The notes: generated by a model not told the origin, from the letters alone. A stretch of DNA of 64,000 nucleotides from JALONH01 sp046329235 (GCA_046329235.1 JAXLVA010000001.1:3100001-3164000); one strand, 5' to 3'; positions 54,592-63,089 are shown, counted from the stretch's first letter. Program-made: numbers and translations.

Positions 54592-55329
54592 TTATGTTAA
54601 AAACAATTTAACAGAGGCAATCATTAATCCCACGGCTAGGGAATAGGTTAATGTTTTTAGAGAATATTTTGTACTACCCAGCCAGCTACCTAATAATCCA
54701 CCGGCAAATGCTACAACAGCGATCGAATATACAAATGAGTCCGGCACATAACCTTTACTTACTAATCCTGCTAAGCCTGAAATAGAATTACAGAAGATAA
54801 ACAAGGCTGATAATGCGGCAGCTGTTTTGATATTGGTCCAACGTAATAATAGTAGTAGTGGAGTTAATATGATTCCGCCTCCAATACCAATCATTCCGGA
54901 TAATAAACCAATACAAGCCCCGAATACGATGGCTAGTGGTATGGAAAAAGGAATAACCGGTTTGTCATTTTCATTAGAAGGAGACCATAACATACGTAAA
55001 ATGGCTATGAGTAAACACACCGCTAATATCTTTTTGTATAAAGAGTCAGATAGAGGAATTTGCGCCCCAATGAAAGCAGCAGGGAAAGACCCTACTACGA
55101 ATGGCCAGAACAGTTTCAGTTGAAAATGTCCTTTTCTATAAAAGGCAAAGAAAGATAGAAATGAAACTAGAATGTTTAGTATCAATGCAGATGGCTTCAT
55201 AACCGCCACAGGGACTGCAAACATAGCCATGGTAGCTAAATATCCGCTGGCCCCACCGTGACCTACAGAGGAATATAAAATGGCTACGACGAATATGCAG
55301 AAGAGGAGTAATATCGTTGTTAATTCCAT
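54592..55329 (-). CDS. TauE/SafE family sulfite/sulfonate permease
   Basis: The 245-residue integral membrane protein has about eight hydrophobic segments and the family hallmarks GHGGASGYLATMAMF near residue 24 and GMIGIGGGIILTPLLLL near residue 146. TauE/SafE proteins move sulfite, sulfonates or other organic anions across the inner membrane. It follows the ModE-like regulator by 24 bp and shares its promoter, so expression is probably set by that regulator. Substrate cannot be told from sequence; a link to molybdate or sulfur oxyanions is suggested by the neighbour. Confidence 0.92.
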   Translation of the reverse strand: MELTTILLLFCIFVVAILYSSVGHGGASGYLATMAMFAVPVAVMKPSALILNILVSFLSFFAFYRKGHFQLKLFWPFVVGSFPAAFIGAQIPLSDSLYKKILAVCLLIAILRMLWSPSNENDKPVIPFSIPLAIVFGACIGLLSGMIGIGGGIILTPLLLLLRWTNIKTAAALSALFIFCNSISGLAGLVSKGYVPDSFVYSIAVVAFAGGLLGSWLGSTKYSLKTLTYSLAVGLMIASVKLFLT

Positions 55330-55353
55330 TTGAGTATTGTTATGATTGACTTC

Positions 55354-55698
55354 TTATTTTAATTTCTTATTCAACTCTTTCGTTTTGACATCTAAATATT
55401 TTTGAAAATCCTTTTCTAAGTCTTCAAAGGCTTTTAATAGTTCGATACCTTTCTTAGTGAGTTCTGTTCCTCCACCTTTAGATCCTCCTACTTTTCGTTC
55501 TACTACTTGATGTGTATAGTTGTTGTTCAATATTTCTATCTGCGCCCATGCTTGGCGATAGGACATCCCCATTTCTTTTGCAGCGGTAGTAATAGAGCCT
55601 GTTTCATGAATCAGTTGTAGAAGTTGTAATCTGCCAATACCTATAATAGAGCCTTTAGCAGACTCTGTCCAGAGCCGACCTTTAATCGTGATTTTCAT
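55354..55698 (-). CDS. ModE-like winged-helix transcriptional regulator (N-terminal domain only)
   Basis: The 114-residue protein is the LysR-type winged helix of ModE without the molybdate-binding TOBE domains: LLQLIHETGSITTAAKEMGMSYRQAWAQIEILN is the recognition helix-turn-helix, followed by VVERKVGGSKGGGTELTKKGIELL, the wing. Such short ModE homologues are common in Bacteroidota. A near-perfect palindrome of ModE-box type lies between the promoter and the gene (55720-55743), which suggests autoregulation. The next gene in the operon is the TauE/SafE permease. Effector is unknown because the usual sensor domain is missing. Confidence 0.9.
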   Translation of the reverse strand: MKITIKGRLWTESAKGSIIGIGRLQLLQLIHETGSITTAAKEMGMSYRQAWAQIEILNNNYTHQVVERKVGGSKGGGTELTKKGIELLKAFEDLEKDFQKYLDVKTKELNKKLK

Positions 55699-55719
55699 AA
55701 TATAGAGGGTTATCTAGTT

Positions 55720-55743
55720 CGTTATGCTTAAAAAAGCATAACG
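55720..55743. promoter_or_regulatory. Palindromic operator of ModE type
   Basis: The arms CGTTATGCTT and AAGCATAACG form a perfect 10-bp inverted repeat around AAAA. The outer CGTTAT / ATAACG matches the general form of ModE boxes. It lies directly downstream of the -7 element, across the predicted transcription start, the position of a repressor site. Confidence 0.75.
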
Positions 55744-55746
55744 GTA

Positions 55747-55777
55747 CAAACGTAAAAAAATAAAAATGAAATACAAA
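55747..55777 (-). promoter_or_regulatory. Promoter of the modE-like/tauE operon
   Basis: On the minus strand TTTG (55774-55777), 19 bp, then TACGTTTG (55747-55754) is an exact match to the Bacteroidota consensus TTTG-N19-TAnnTTTG. Confidence 0.8.
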
Positions 55778-55798
55778 CTAATACGTAGGTAATTTTAC

Positions 55799-56287
55799 TT
55801 ATTCTACTTTTCTCACTAGATGTGCATCTAGTACAAAACGTTCTTTACGTTTTTTGTCGTAGTATTCTGTACGAAGGATTAACAAGTCGTCTGTCAATTT
55901 TAAAATATAAACTCCATGTCGGCTTACTACATCCGGGCAGCCATCTTTGCAATTTAAATTTTTGTCGGCCCAAGTGATGTTCAATACATCCGTTGAGGTC
56001 AAAGCCCATGAACCTGAGTTTTCTTGATTACATACATAGTCATTGGCATCCATGAAACACATTTTCATGTTTTCAATTTTATAGGTATGGTCTTTATAAA
56101 AATACGCATGTCCTGTAGTCATAATGGTAGTATCCATATGACGGGATTTATGCATGGGAGTGTAAAGATGATAATAGTGTAATTTCCAGCTACCAATTAA
56201 TAGCGTACTATCAATTTTATTACTAAATGCAGAAGTGGAAATAAAAAGACTAAAGCAAATTAAAATCGTTTTGTAAAGTTGGGTCAT
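55799..56287 (-). CDS. Hypothetical secreted protein (lipocalin-like)
   Basis: The 162-residue protein has a signal peptide (MTQLYKTILICFSLFISTSAFS). A beta-rich mature domain beginning LLIGSWKLHYYHLY follows, with repeated strands ending in LLILRTEYYDKKRKERFVLDAHLVRKVE. The opening IGSWKL and small all-beta size are reminiscent of lipocalin-like DUF4488/DUF5004 proteins, but no family is claimed. Two cysteine pairs (MCFMDANDYVCNQ, NCKDGCPD) could form disulfides in the periplasm. It lies alone between the trp terminator and the modE-like promoter. Confidence 0.7.
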   Translation of the reverse strand: MTQLYKTILICFSLFISTSAFSNKIDSTLLIGSWKLHYYHLYTPMHKSRHMDTTIMTTGHAYFYKDHTYKIENMKMCFMDANDYVCNQENSGSWALTSTDVLNITWADKNLNCKDGCPDVVSRHGVYILKLTDDLLILRTEYYDKKRKERFVLDAHLVRKVE

Positions 56288-56343
56288 AAATCACAAATTG
56301 AAAGAATGGATAAGATACTTTTTTTGTGGTAAAGACACAAAAA

Positions 56344-56363
56344 AAGGTGGTTAAAACCACCTT
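56344..56363 (-). terminator. Intrinsic terminator of the trp operon
   Basis: A perfect 9-bp stem (AAGGTGGTT / AACCACCTT, 2-nt loop) is followed on the minus strand by TTTTTTTG, 27 bp after the trpA stop. Confidence 0.88.
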
Positions 56364-56390
56364 AATTCGTTAGCTATTCAATAGAATGAA

Positions 56391-57185
56391 TCAGCCTTTG
56401 ATGCTTTTTACAAATTGTTGGATGTCTTTTTCCAAATCTTTTGATTGGCTTAATACCTTTATAAAGGCAGAACCAATAATAGCTCCGTTTGAATATTTGC
56501 ACGCTTGTGCGAAGGTCGCGTTGTCTTTAATATTAAAACCAATCAATCGTGGATTTTGTAAACCACTCATTTGAATGTGTTGGAAATACTCTTCTACACC
56601 ACCCGTCGATTTACTTTCGTTTCCTGTAGTACTGTTAGTAGATACCATGTAAATGAATCCGCTGGAGATGCTGTCAATTTTTCTTAATCGTTCTTCCGTA
56701 GTGTTAGGTGTGATTAAGAAAACATTGGACAAATGATGTTTCTCAAATAAGTCTTTGTAAAACAACTCATATTCTTCCATAGGTAAATCCGGAAGAATTA
56801 CTCCGTCTACACCTATTTCATGAATGTCTTTTACAAATTCTTCGATACCATATTGTAATACGGGGTTAATGTATCCCATCAAAATGATAGGTAACTTAAC
56901 TTCCTTACGAATGTCTTTTAATTGGTTAAGTAACATTTTCACCGACATGCCACTTTCTAATGCTTGTTGGTTGCTCTGCTGAATGACCGGTCCGTCTGCT
57001 ACAGGATCGGAATAGGGCATCCCTATTTCAATCATGTCAGCACCTGCTTTCTCAAGTGCTTTGATGATACTCACTGTATCATTCAATTGAGGATATCCTG
57101 CCGTGAAATATATATTTAATACGCCTTCTTTTTTCTTATCAAAAAGTTGGGTAATGCGATTGGAGACTACTGTAGTGGTGGACAT
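56391..57185 (-). CDS. trpA: Tryptophan synthase alpha subunit
   Basis: TrpA (264 residues, a TIM barrel) cleaves indole-3-glycerol phosphate to indole and glyceraldehyde 3-phosphate and passes indole to TrpB. The catalytic Glu lies in DMIEIGMPYSDPVADGPVIQ and the catalytic Asp in GVDGVILPDLPMEE; the phosphate loop (IGFNIKDN, IIGSAFIK) is present. It is the last gene of the operon, 5 bp after trpB, and is followed by an intrinsic terminator. Confidence 0.96.
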   Translation of the reverse strand: MSTTTVVSNRITQLFDKKKEGVLNIYFTAGYPQLNDTVSIIKALEKAGADMIEIGMPYSDPVADGPVIQQSNQQALESGMSVKMLLNQLKDIRKEVKLPIILMGYINPVLQYGIEEFVKDIHEIGVDGVILPDLPMEEYELFYKDLFEKHHLSNVFLITPNTTEERLRKIDSISSGFIYMVSTNSTTGNESKSTGGVEEYFQHIQMSGLQNPRLIGFNIKDNATFAQACKYSNGAIIGSAFIKVLSQSKDLEKDIQQFVKSIKG

Positions 57186-57190
57186 ATGTA

Positions 57191-58384
57191 TTAGTCTTTA
57201 AGATATTCGTCTTTGTAATTGATATAAGTTTGTAAGTCTTTATCTCCTCTACCGGAAAGGTTAATAACGACTACTTCATCCGGACGGAATTGGATATTTT
57301 CTAACACCGCAATAGCGTGTGCCGATTCTAATGCAGGAATGATACCCTCCGTACGACTTAACATATAAGCTGCTTTGAAAGCTTCTTCATCTGTTACGCT
57401 GTAGAATTTGCCACGACCACTTTCAAATAAGTGTGCGTGCATAGGTCCAATACCCGGATAATCTAATCCGGCAGAAATAGAATGTGGTTCTACTACTTGT
57501 CCGTCTTCTGTTTGCATCAAAATTGTTTTGCTTCCGTGTAGTACACCCGGTTTACCTAAGTAAGTAGTAGCGGCAGAATATCCGGAGTGTACTCCTTTAC
57601 CTGCTGCTTCTACAGCGATCAGCTGTACATTTGGATTATCTAAATAATGATAGAAAGCTCCTGCTGCATTACTGCCTCCGCCCACACAGGCGATGACATG
57701 GTGAGGGTCCGGTGTTCCCACTTTCTCCATCAATTGCATTTGTATTTCTTCGGAGATAACCGATTGTAGTTTCGCCACTAAATCCGGATAAGGATGTGGG
57801 CCTACTACCGAACCAATAATATAATGTGTATCTACCGGATTGTTGATCCAATCACGAAGTGCTTCGTTGGTAGCATCTTTTAATGTTTTAGAACCTGTAG
57901 TTGCCGGACGAACTTCTGCGCCCATCATACGCATACGCTCTACGTTCAGCTTTTGACGTGCCATGTCTACTTCGCCCATGTACACGATACACTCAAAGCC
58001 CATCAAGGCACAAGCTGTAGCCGTAGCTACACCATGCTGACCTGCACCCGTCTCAGCGATGATACGTTTTTTGTTTAAACGCTTCGCTAGTAAGATTTGT
58101 CCGATGGTGTTATTGATTTTATGTGCACCCGTGTGACACAAATCTTCACGTTTCAGATAGATGTTCGTGTTGTATTTTTCCGACAAGCGTTCGGCAAAAA
58201 ACAGCGGTGTAGGGCGACCTACATAATCACGAAGTAACTGATGAAACTCTTCTTGGAAAGAATCCTCGTAAATGATATCCAAATACTGTTGACGAAGTTC
58301 TTCCACATTAGGATATAACATCTCCGGAATATAAGCTCCACCGAAGGAACCGTAATAACCGCGTGGATCTACTTGATTTGACAT
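57191..58384 (-). CDS. trpB: Tryptophan synthase beta subunit
   Basis: TrpB (397 residues) condenses indole with serine using pyridoxal phosphate. The PLP lysine is in REDLCHTGAHKINNTIGQ, the carboxylate-binding loop ETGAGQHGVATATACAL and the PLP phosphate loop ACVGGGSNAAGAF are all intact, and the C-terminal LSGRGDKDL is typical. It is the canonical TrpB1 form that partners TrpA. It lies 23 bp after trpF and 5 bp before trpA. Confidence 0.97.
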   Translation of the reverse strand: MSNQVDPRGYYGSFGGAYIPEMLYPNVEELRQQYLDIIYEDSFQEEFHQLLRDYVGRPTPLFFAERLSEKYNTNIYLKREDLCHTGAHKINNTIGQILLAKRLNKKRIIAETGAGQHGVATATACALMGFECIVYMGEVDMARQKLNVERMRMMGAEVRPATTGSKTLKDATNEALRDWINNPVDTHYIIGSVVGPHPYPDLVAKLQSVISEEIQMQLMEKVGTPDPHHVIACVGGGSNAAGAFYHYLDNPNVQLIAVEAAGKGVHSGYSAATTYLGKPGVLHGSKTILMQTEDGQVVEPHSISAGLDYPGIGPMHAHLFESGRGKFYSVTDEEAFKAAYMLSRTEGIIPALESAHAIAVLENIQFRPDEVVVINLSGRGDKDLQTYINYKDEYLKD

Positions 58385-58407
58385 AATGGTATAGTTAATA
58401 TGTTCTA

Positions 58408-59061
58408 TTATCCAATGTACTTCTTGAAGCCATTGAATTGTTTTCTTAATTGATTAAACTGTTGAACTTTTTCTAAGTCCTTTTTCCCCGGTTCGATTTC
58501 AAATTTACTGTTGATGTCGAAAGCGTATAAACCGGGTAAGGCTAACACTGATTTTTCTTTCCATATTTCTAAGTCGATACCTCCACTTAGAAAATAGGGT
58601 TTACTTAAAGGATAATTAGCAAGAAGCTGATGAGAAAAGGCTTTGCCGCTTCCGCCATAGCCTGCGGTTTGTGTATCAAATAGAAAGTAGTCGCACACAT
58701 TTTCATAGGCAGCTACTTGTTTCCAATCGATGATGTCACCCACCGAAAACACTTTAATCACTTCCAATCCTGTTTTTTGATAATACTGACAAACGTCAAC
58801 GGATTCATCGCCGTGCAATTGTACCGCTTTCAATCCGTATTGGTCAATATATTCGTCCATCACCGATATTTCTTCGTTCACAAAGACTCCGGTTGGAGTG
58901 ATGGAGGGTACTAAACCTTTAGTAAAACTTGGGCGAATAGTTTCACCACAAAATCTTTTAGAAGGTTTATAGAAAATAAAACCCATATAATCCGGAAGCA
59001 TGTCGGCAATGGCTTGTGCATTGTCTTCATATTTCATTCCGCATACTTTGAGCTTTATCAT
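58408..59061 (-). CDS. trpF: Phosphoribosylanthranilate isomerase
   Basis: TrpF (217 residues, TIM barrel) isomerises N-(5-phosphoribosyl)anthranilate to CdRP. The catalytic Cys is in LKVCGMKYEDN near the N-terminus and the catalytic Asp in FLFDTQTAGYGGSGKAF; LSGGIDLEI and AFDINSKFEIEPGKKD complete the phosphate and product site. It is encoded as a separate protein, not fused to TrpC, and starts 11 bp after trpC. Confidence 0.95.
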   Translation of the reverse strand: MIKLKVCGMKYEDNAQAIADMLPDYMGFIFYKPSKRFCGETIRPSFTKGLVPSITPTGVFVNEEISVMDEYIDQYGLKAVQLHGDESVDVCQYYQKTGLEVIKVFSVGDIIDWKQVAAYENVCDYFLFDTQTAGYGGSGKAFSHQLLANYPLSKPYFLSGGIDLEIWKEKSVLALPGLYAFDINSKFEIEPGKKDLEKVQQFNQLRKQFNGFKKYIG

Positions 59062-59072
59062 AATGGTAATGA

Positions 59073-59855
59073 TTAGATAGAAGAAACCATTTTTTTCATG
59101 GCAGCACCCGGATCCGCTTGTTTCATGAAGGATTCACCAATCAAGAACCCTTTGAATCCATGCTGTTTCAAGCGTACGATCGTTTCCGGATCATCAATAC
59201 CGCTTTCAGATATTTTGATGTATTTCTCCGGAATATGTTTCCCTACTTCTATGGATGTCTCTACAGACACTTCAAATGTTTTTAGGTTTCTATTATTAAC
59301 CCCAATCACATCGATAGTATCTAATAGATTTCCTTTTAACTCATCGGCATCGTGCACTTCTAACAGCACTTCTAATCCTAGTTTATGTGCGTATTCGGAT
59401 AGTTCTTTTACTTCTGCATTCGTTAAGCAAGCAGCAATCAAAAGAATAACATCCGCACCCATGGCCTTCGCTTCTTCAATTTGGTAGGTGTCTACCATGA
59501 AGTCTTTACGAAGAATAGGAATTTGTAATACTCCACGTGCTTGAATTAAATCTTCTGTAGTTCCACCGAAGAACTCGGTATCGGTCAATACGGAACAGGC
59601 ACTTGCACCGGCTGTTTGGTAACCTTGCACTACTTGTTTTACCTCCACGTTTCCGTTGATGATACCTTTGGAAGGAGATTTGCGTTTGTGTTCCGCAATG
59701 ATTCCTGATAAGGCAGGATTGGTAAGGTATTGGCGTAGAGATAAAGTTTTACGACCGTATAATGGATAAGACTTTAATGTCTCCACGGAAGTAGTGGCTT
59801 TTCTCTGAGCTACTTCAATTCTTTTTTGTTCTATTATTTTATCTAAGATGTTCAT
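59073..59855 (-). CDS. trpC: Indole-3-glycerol phosphate synthase
   Basis: TrpC (260 residues, TIM barrel) forms indole-3-glycerol phosphate from CdRP. Diagnostic motifs are IAEHKRKSPSKG (catalytic Glu and Lys), SVLTDTEFFGG, ILRKDFMVDTYQIEEA (catalytic Lys), GVNNRNLKTFEV and KISESGI. Its ATG overlaps the trpD stop by 4 bp (59852-59855), indicating translational coupling. Confidence 0.96.
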   Translation of the reverse strand: MNILDKIIEQKRIEVAQRKATTSVETLKSYPLYGRKTLSLRQYLTNPALSGIIAEHKRKSPSKGIINGNVEVKQVVQGYQTAGASACSVLTDTEFFGGTTEDLIQARGVLQIPILRKDFMVDTYQIEEAKAMGADVILLIAACLTNAEVKELSEYAHKLGLEVLLEVHDADELKGNLLDTIDVIGVNNRNLKTFEVSVETSIEVGKHIPEKYIKISESGIDDPETIVRLKQHGFKGFLIGESFMKQADPGAAMKKMVSSI

Positions 59856-60850
59856 GCACTTGCCAGTGAAAGGAATTTTTCAAAACATTTTTTTGCATTA
59901 CCACTTTCTAAAGAGGTACGTGCAATTTCAATAGCTTCCGCTAATTTTAATTCAGGTTGAATACAAAGGATAGAAGCTGCAGCATTCACTAATACTACAT
60001 CCTTTTGCGCTTGCGTAGCTTTGTTATCCAAAATATTTCGGAAGATGGTAGCTGCTTCGGCAACGGTTTCTCCTCCGTGTAAATCAGATTCTTGGTACAA
60101 AGATAAGCCAAACTCAGTAGGTGTGAAAACGCGCTCCATTTTATTGGCTGTCACCTTGAATGGACCTGTAAGAGAGATTTCATCATAGCCGTCTAAGCTG
60201 TGCAATATGGTAAACTGACTATTTAAATCCTGATGGATGTAAGTATAAAGTCGTTGTAAATCCAGATTGTAAGTACCTAGGCAGTGATATTTAGGATTCG
60301 ACGGATTTACCAATGGTCCTAGAATGTTAAAAACCGTTTTCATACCTAGCTCTTTACGCACACCCGCCACATTTTTTAGCGCCGGATGGAATAAAGGTGC
60401 ATGCAACATACAGAAGTGAGATGCTTCTAATTGTTTTTCTAACGCATCTTTATCATTCGTGAATTTCACGCCAAAGTATTCCAACACATTGGAAGATCCG
60501 CTGATGGAGGACACTCCGTAATTTCCGTGTTTGGTTACGTAAATACCGGCACCGGCAACTACGAAACAGGAAATAGTAGAGATGTTGAAAGTGTTTTTAC
60601 CATCTCCTCCGGTACCTACGATATCTATCGCATTATAGGATGAGAAATCTCTTACTAAACACACTTCTATCAGTGCTTTTCTAAATCCGATAATTTCATC
60701 TACGGTAGGCATACGCATCATGTAGGTGGTCATGAATGCCGCCATCTGTGTGTTGTTTGCCTCTCCATTACCAATAGCTTTCATCACGGAATAGGCTTCT
60801 TCCATTTCCAGCTTTTGGTATACCGTTAAATTTTGTAATAAAGCTTTCAT
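59852..60850 (-). CDS. trpD: Anthranilate phosphoribosyltransferase
   Basis: TrpD (332 residues) transfers phosphoribose from PRPP to anthranilate. The PRPP/Mg loop GTGGDGKNTFNIST, the KHGNYGVSS motif and the NILGPLVNP segment are all present. It starts 6 bp after trpG and overlaps trpC by 4 bp. It is not fused to the glutamine amidotransferase. Confidence 0.96.
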   Translation of the reverse strand: MKALLQNLTVYQKLEMEEAYSVMKAIGNGEANNTQMAAFMTTYMMRMPTVDEIIGFRKALIEVCLVRDFSSYNAIDIVGTGGDGKNTFNISTISCFVVAGAGIYVTKHGNYGVSSISGSSNVLEYFGVKFTNDKDALEKQLEASHFCMLHAPLFHPALKNVAGVRKELGMKTVFNILGPLVNPSNPKYHCLGTYNLDLQRLYTYIHQDLNSQFTILHSLDGYDEISLTGPFKVTANKMERVFTPTEFGLSLYQESDLHGGETVAEAATIFRNILDNKATQAQKDVVLVNAAASILCIQPELKLAEAIEIARTSLESGNAKKCFEKFLSLASA

Positions 60851-60856
60851 TCGCTT

Positions 60857-61435
60857 TTATGCTTTATATTCTAACCAGTTTTTTAACATTTGTTCGCCGT
60901 GTTCTGTCAGGATCGATTCCGGATGAAATTGAACACCACGTACATCATAAGTGCGGTGACGTAAAGCCATGATGGCTCCTTTTTCGTCAACAGCCGTCAC
61001 TTCTAACTCTTTTGGAAAACCTTCCGTACTTACCGCCCATGAGTGGTAGCGGCCGGTAGTAATCGTTTCAGGTACACCTTGAAACAACACTTCTTTTTCA
61101 ATGATTTTGGTAGGAGTAGCAATTCCGTGATACACTTTATCCAAGTTGATTAAAGTACCACCAAATACTTCACCTATAGCTTGATGTCCTAAACATACAC
61201 CAAAGATGGATTTGGTAGGTGCGTACGCACGAATCACATCTTGTAAAATGCCCGCCTCGGAAGGAATTCCTGGACCTGGTGACAATAATATTTTATCATA
61301 TTTCCCTACTTCTTCCACGGTCATTTTATCATTGCGGATAATGTCCAGTTGGGTATAACCTAAGGCACGGATGATGTGTACCAGGTTGTAGGTGAAAGAA
61401 TCGTAGTTATCTAATACTAATATAGAAGGTTTCAT
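60857..61435 (-). CDS. trpG: Anthranilate synthase glutamine amidotransferase subunit
   Basis: TrpG (192 residues) hydrolyses glutamine to supply ammonia to TrpE. It is a class I amidotransferase with the oxyanion loop LLSPGPGIPSEAG, nucleophile Cys in FGVCLGHQAIGEVFGG and His-Glu in VQFHPESILTEHG. It starts 13 bp after trpE. No p-aminobenzoate partner is nearby, so it may also serve PabB, as in many bacteria; that is inference. Confidence 0.95.
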   Translation of the reverse strand: MKPSILVLDNYDSFTYNLVHIIRALGYTQLDIIRNDKMTVEEVGKYDKILLSPGPGIPSEAGILQDVIRAYAPTKSIFGVCLGHQAIGEVFGGTLINLDKVYHGIATPTKIIEKEVLFQGVPETITTGRYHSWAVSTEGFPKELEVTAVDEKGAIMALRHRTYDVRGVQFHPESILTEHGEQMLKNWLEYKA

Positions 61436-61448
61436 AATGGTCTCGTCG

Positions 61449-62867
61449 TTAAGAAATGGAAGAAGCTAATTCAATCGCTTTTTTCAATGCAGCTAATTTG
61501 TTGTTGACTTCTTGTAATTCACTTTCAATTACGGATAAGTCTACAACACCTGCTCCTGCTTGGTAGAACAATACGTTGTCTTTACTCAAGATGGTACGAA
61601 TCATAATAGCATGATTGAAATCACCGTTGAAACCAATATAACCAATAGCTCCACCGTAGTATCCTCTATTTCCATGCTCATTTTTATCAATGATTTGCAT
61701 AGCCATGTGTTTCGGGGCACCCGATAACGTTCCTGCCGGGAATGTATCGGCTACGATGTTCATGAATTGGTCTTGATTAGGAAGTTGACCGGTTACTTTA
61801 GACACCAAGTGAATGACGTGAGAGTAATATTGTACCTCTTTGAAGGTTTCTACTTTTACATCATGACAATGGCGACTTAAGTCGTTACGAGCCAAATCGA
61901 CTAACATCACGTGTTCTGAATTTTCCTTCGGATCGTTCAGTAATTGTTTAGCTAGATCGTAATCTTTGATATCATTACCTGTACGACGGAAAGTTCCGGC
62001 GATAGGATAGATGGTTGCTTTGTTAGATTTTACAACAATTTGCGCTTCCGGTGATGAACCGAAGATGCGGAAGGAGCCGTAATCGAAATAGAATAAATAC
62101 GGAGAAGGGTTAATAGAACGTAAACTGCGGTATACATTAAAATCATCCCCACTATATTGACGTGAAAAACGTCTGGAAAGTACAATTTGGAATACATCTC
62201 CTCGGCGACAGTGTTCTTTTCCTTTTTGAAGAACTTTTAAAAATTCTTCATCCGTGAAATTGGATTCTTCTCTGTCTTGTAGGGAGAATTGGTAAGTCGC
62301 GTAATTTTTATTTTGGATATAACCAATTAATTGATCGATAGAAGAACTATCATTGTTTATACCTTCGTTCGGGCAGTTATCAATAATGGTTAGTTCATTA
62401 TTGAAATGGTTAAAAACTAAAATAAAGCGATATACGTGATATTGTAGATCCGGAATTTTGCGGTAATCGGTTTCAAAAGTTTTAATGTCGATGTCTTCGA
62501 AATAGCGCACCGCATCGTAACTAGTATATCCAAACATACCACTGTTTAGGAACGGGAATTCGCTAGGTTCTACTTGAAATTGCTTGGCAAAAGAAGTTAA
62601 AACCGTAGGAACGTTTGCTTCAGAGGCATTTTCTTCTTTTTTAGTACCATCCGGGTAATATCTGGAAAGGATTCCATCTTCAATTTTAATTCCGGCAATC
62701 GGGTGGCAACAGATATAGGAGAAGATATCTTCATTTCCGTGGTAATCGGAACTTTCAAGTAAGATGGTAAGTGGGAATTTGTCACGTAGTTGTAAATACA
62801 TACTTACCGGAGTAGCCACATCGGCAAGGAGTTTACGATACGTAGTACTAAATGTATATTTTTTCAT
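61449..62867 (-). CDS. trpE: Anthranilate synthase component I
   Basis: TrpE converts chorismate and ammonia to anthranilate. Start is placed at ATG 62865-62867 (MKKYTFSTTYRKLLADVATPVSMYLQLRD); the frame upstream runs through the attenuator hairpin and is not translated. Near the N-terminus TPVSMYLQLRD and LLESSD form the tryptophan feedback-inhibition site. The chorismate-binding domain contains FQIVLSRRFSR, SPEAQIV, PIAGTFRRTGN, LVDLARNDLSRHC and FPAGTLSGAPKHMAMQII. It is the first structural gene of the operon, expressed behind a leader peptide and attenuator. Confidence 0.96.
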   Translation of the reverse strand: MKKYTFSTTYRKLLADVATPVSMYLQLRDKFPLTILLESSDYHGNEDIFSYICCHPIAGIKIEDGILSRYYPDGTKKEENASEANVPTVLTSFAKQFQVEPSEFPFLNSGMFGYTSYDAVRYFEDIDIKTFETDYRKIPDLQYHVYRFILVFNHFNNELTIIDNCPNEGINNDSSSIDQLIGYIQNKNYATYQFSLQDREESNFTDEEFLKVLQKGKEHCRRGDVFQIVLSRRFSRQYSGDDFNVYRSLRSINPSPYLFYFDYGSFRIFGSSPEAQIVVKSNKATIYPIAGTFRRTGNDIKDYDLAKQLLNDPKENSEHVMLVDLARNDLSRHCHDVKVETFKEVQYYSHVIHLVSKVTGQLPNQDQFMNIVADTFPAGTLSGAPKHMAMQIIDKNEHGNRGYYGGAIGYIGFNGDFNHAIMIRTILSKDNVLFYQAGAGVVDLSVIESELQEVNNKLAALKKAIELASSIS

Positions 62868-62884
62868 AAATGTAAATTCGATAT

Positions 62885-62977
62885 AAAGAAAAAGGCTTGC
62901 CGTGAACAGCAAGCCTTATAGAAATGATTTAATAGGTACTTATGCAATAGTGTTCACGAAACGGATATTATTTCGTG
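62885..62977 (-). promoter_or_regulatory. trp operon transcription attenuator (leader hairpins and terminator)
   Basis: Four segments of the leader RNA (minus strand) can pair in two ways. Segment 1 (62971-62977, CACGAAA, right after the Trp codons) pairs with the start of segment 2 (62955-62961, TTTCGTG). Segment 2 as CGTGAACA (62951-62958) pairs alternatively with TGTTCACG (62901-62908), the loop of a terminator whose arms AAGGCTTGC / GCAAGCCTT are at 62892-62900 and 62909-62917. A T-rich run (TTTTTC) follows before trpE. Ribosome stalling on the Trp codons would mask segment 1, free segment 2 to trap the terminator loop, and allow read-through into trpE. Confidence 0.85.
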
Positions 62978-63015
62978 CGCCACCAAGTTAAATATGTACT
63001 TACTATAAATTTCAT
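62968..63015 (-). CDS. trpL: trp operon leader peptide
   Basis: A 15-codon ORF, ATG at 63013-63015 to TAA at 62968-62970, encodes MKFIVSTYLTWWRTK. Two adjacent TGG codons near the end are the tryptophan sensor of ribosome-mediated attenuation. It lies 100 bp upstream of trpE, directly before the alternative hairpins. The predicted promoter places the transcription start almost on the ATG, so the leader mRNA may be leaderless or nearly so. Too short for standard gene finding, but codon content, position and downstream structures agree. Confidence 0.88.
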   Translation of the reverse strand: MKFIVSTYLTWWRTK

Positions 63016-63020
63016 GATTG

Positions 63021-63051
63021 CAAATTTAAAAGGGAAATTTAAAAAAACAAA
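63021..63051 (-). promoter_or_regulatory. Promoter of the trp operon
   Basis: On the minus strand TTTG (63048-63051), 19 bp, then TAAATTTG (63021-63028) is an exact match to TTTG-N19-TAnnTTTG. The leader peptide ATG begins 5 bp downstream of the -7 element. Confidence 0.8.
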
Positions 63052-63055
63052 TTAA

Positions 63056-63063
63056 TATCTTTG
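63056..63063 (+). promoter_or_regulatory. Putative -7 element of the lysA promoter
   Basis: TATCTTTG matches TAnnTTTG on the plus strand, 26 bp before the lysA ATG. No exact TTTG lies 19 bp upstream. It is back to back with the trp promoter. Confidence 0.45.
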
Positions 63064-63089
63064 GGGCATTAAATGCCGACAAAAAAAAC

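Noticed and set aside
57669..57851. Additional minus-strand ORF inside trpB
   Set aside because: Out-of-frame overlap with an intact, highly conserved trpB.
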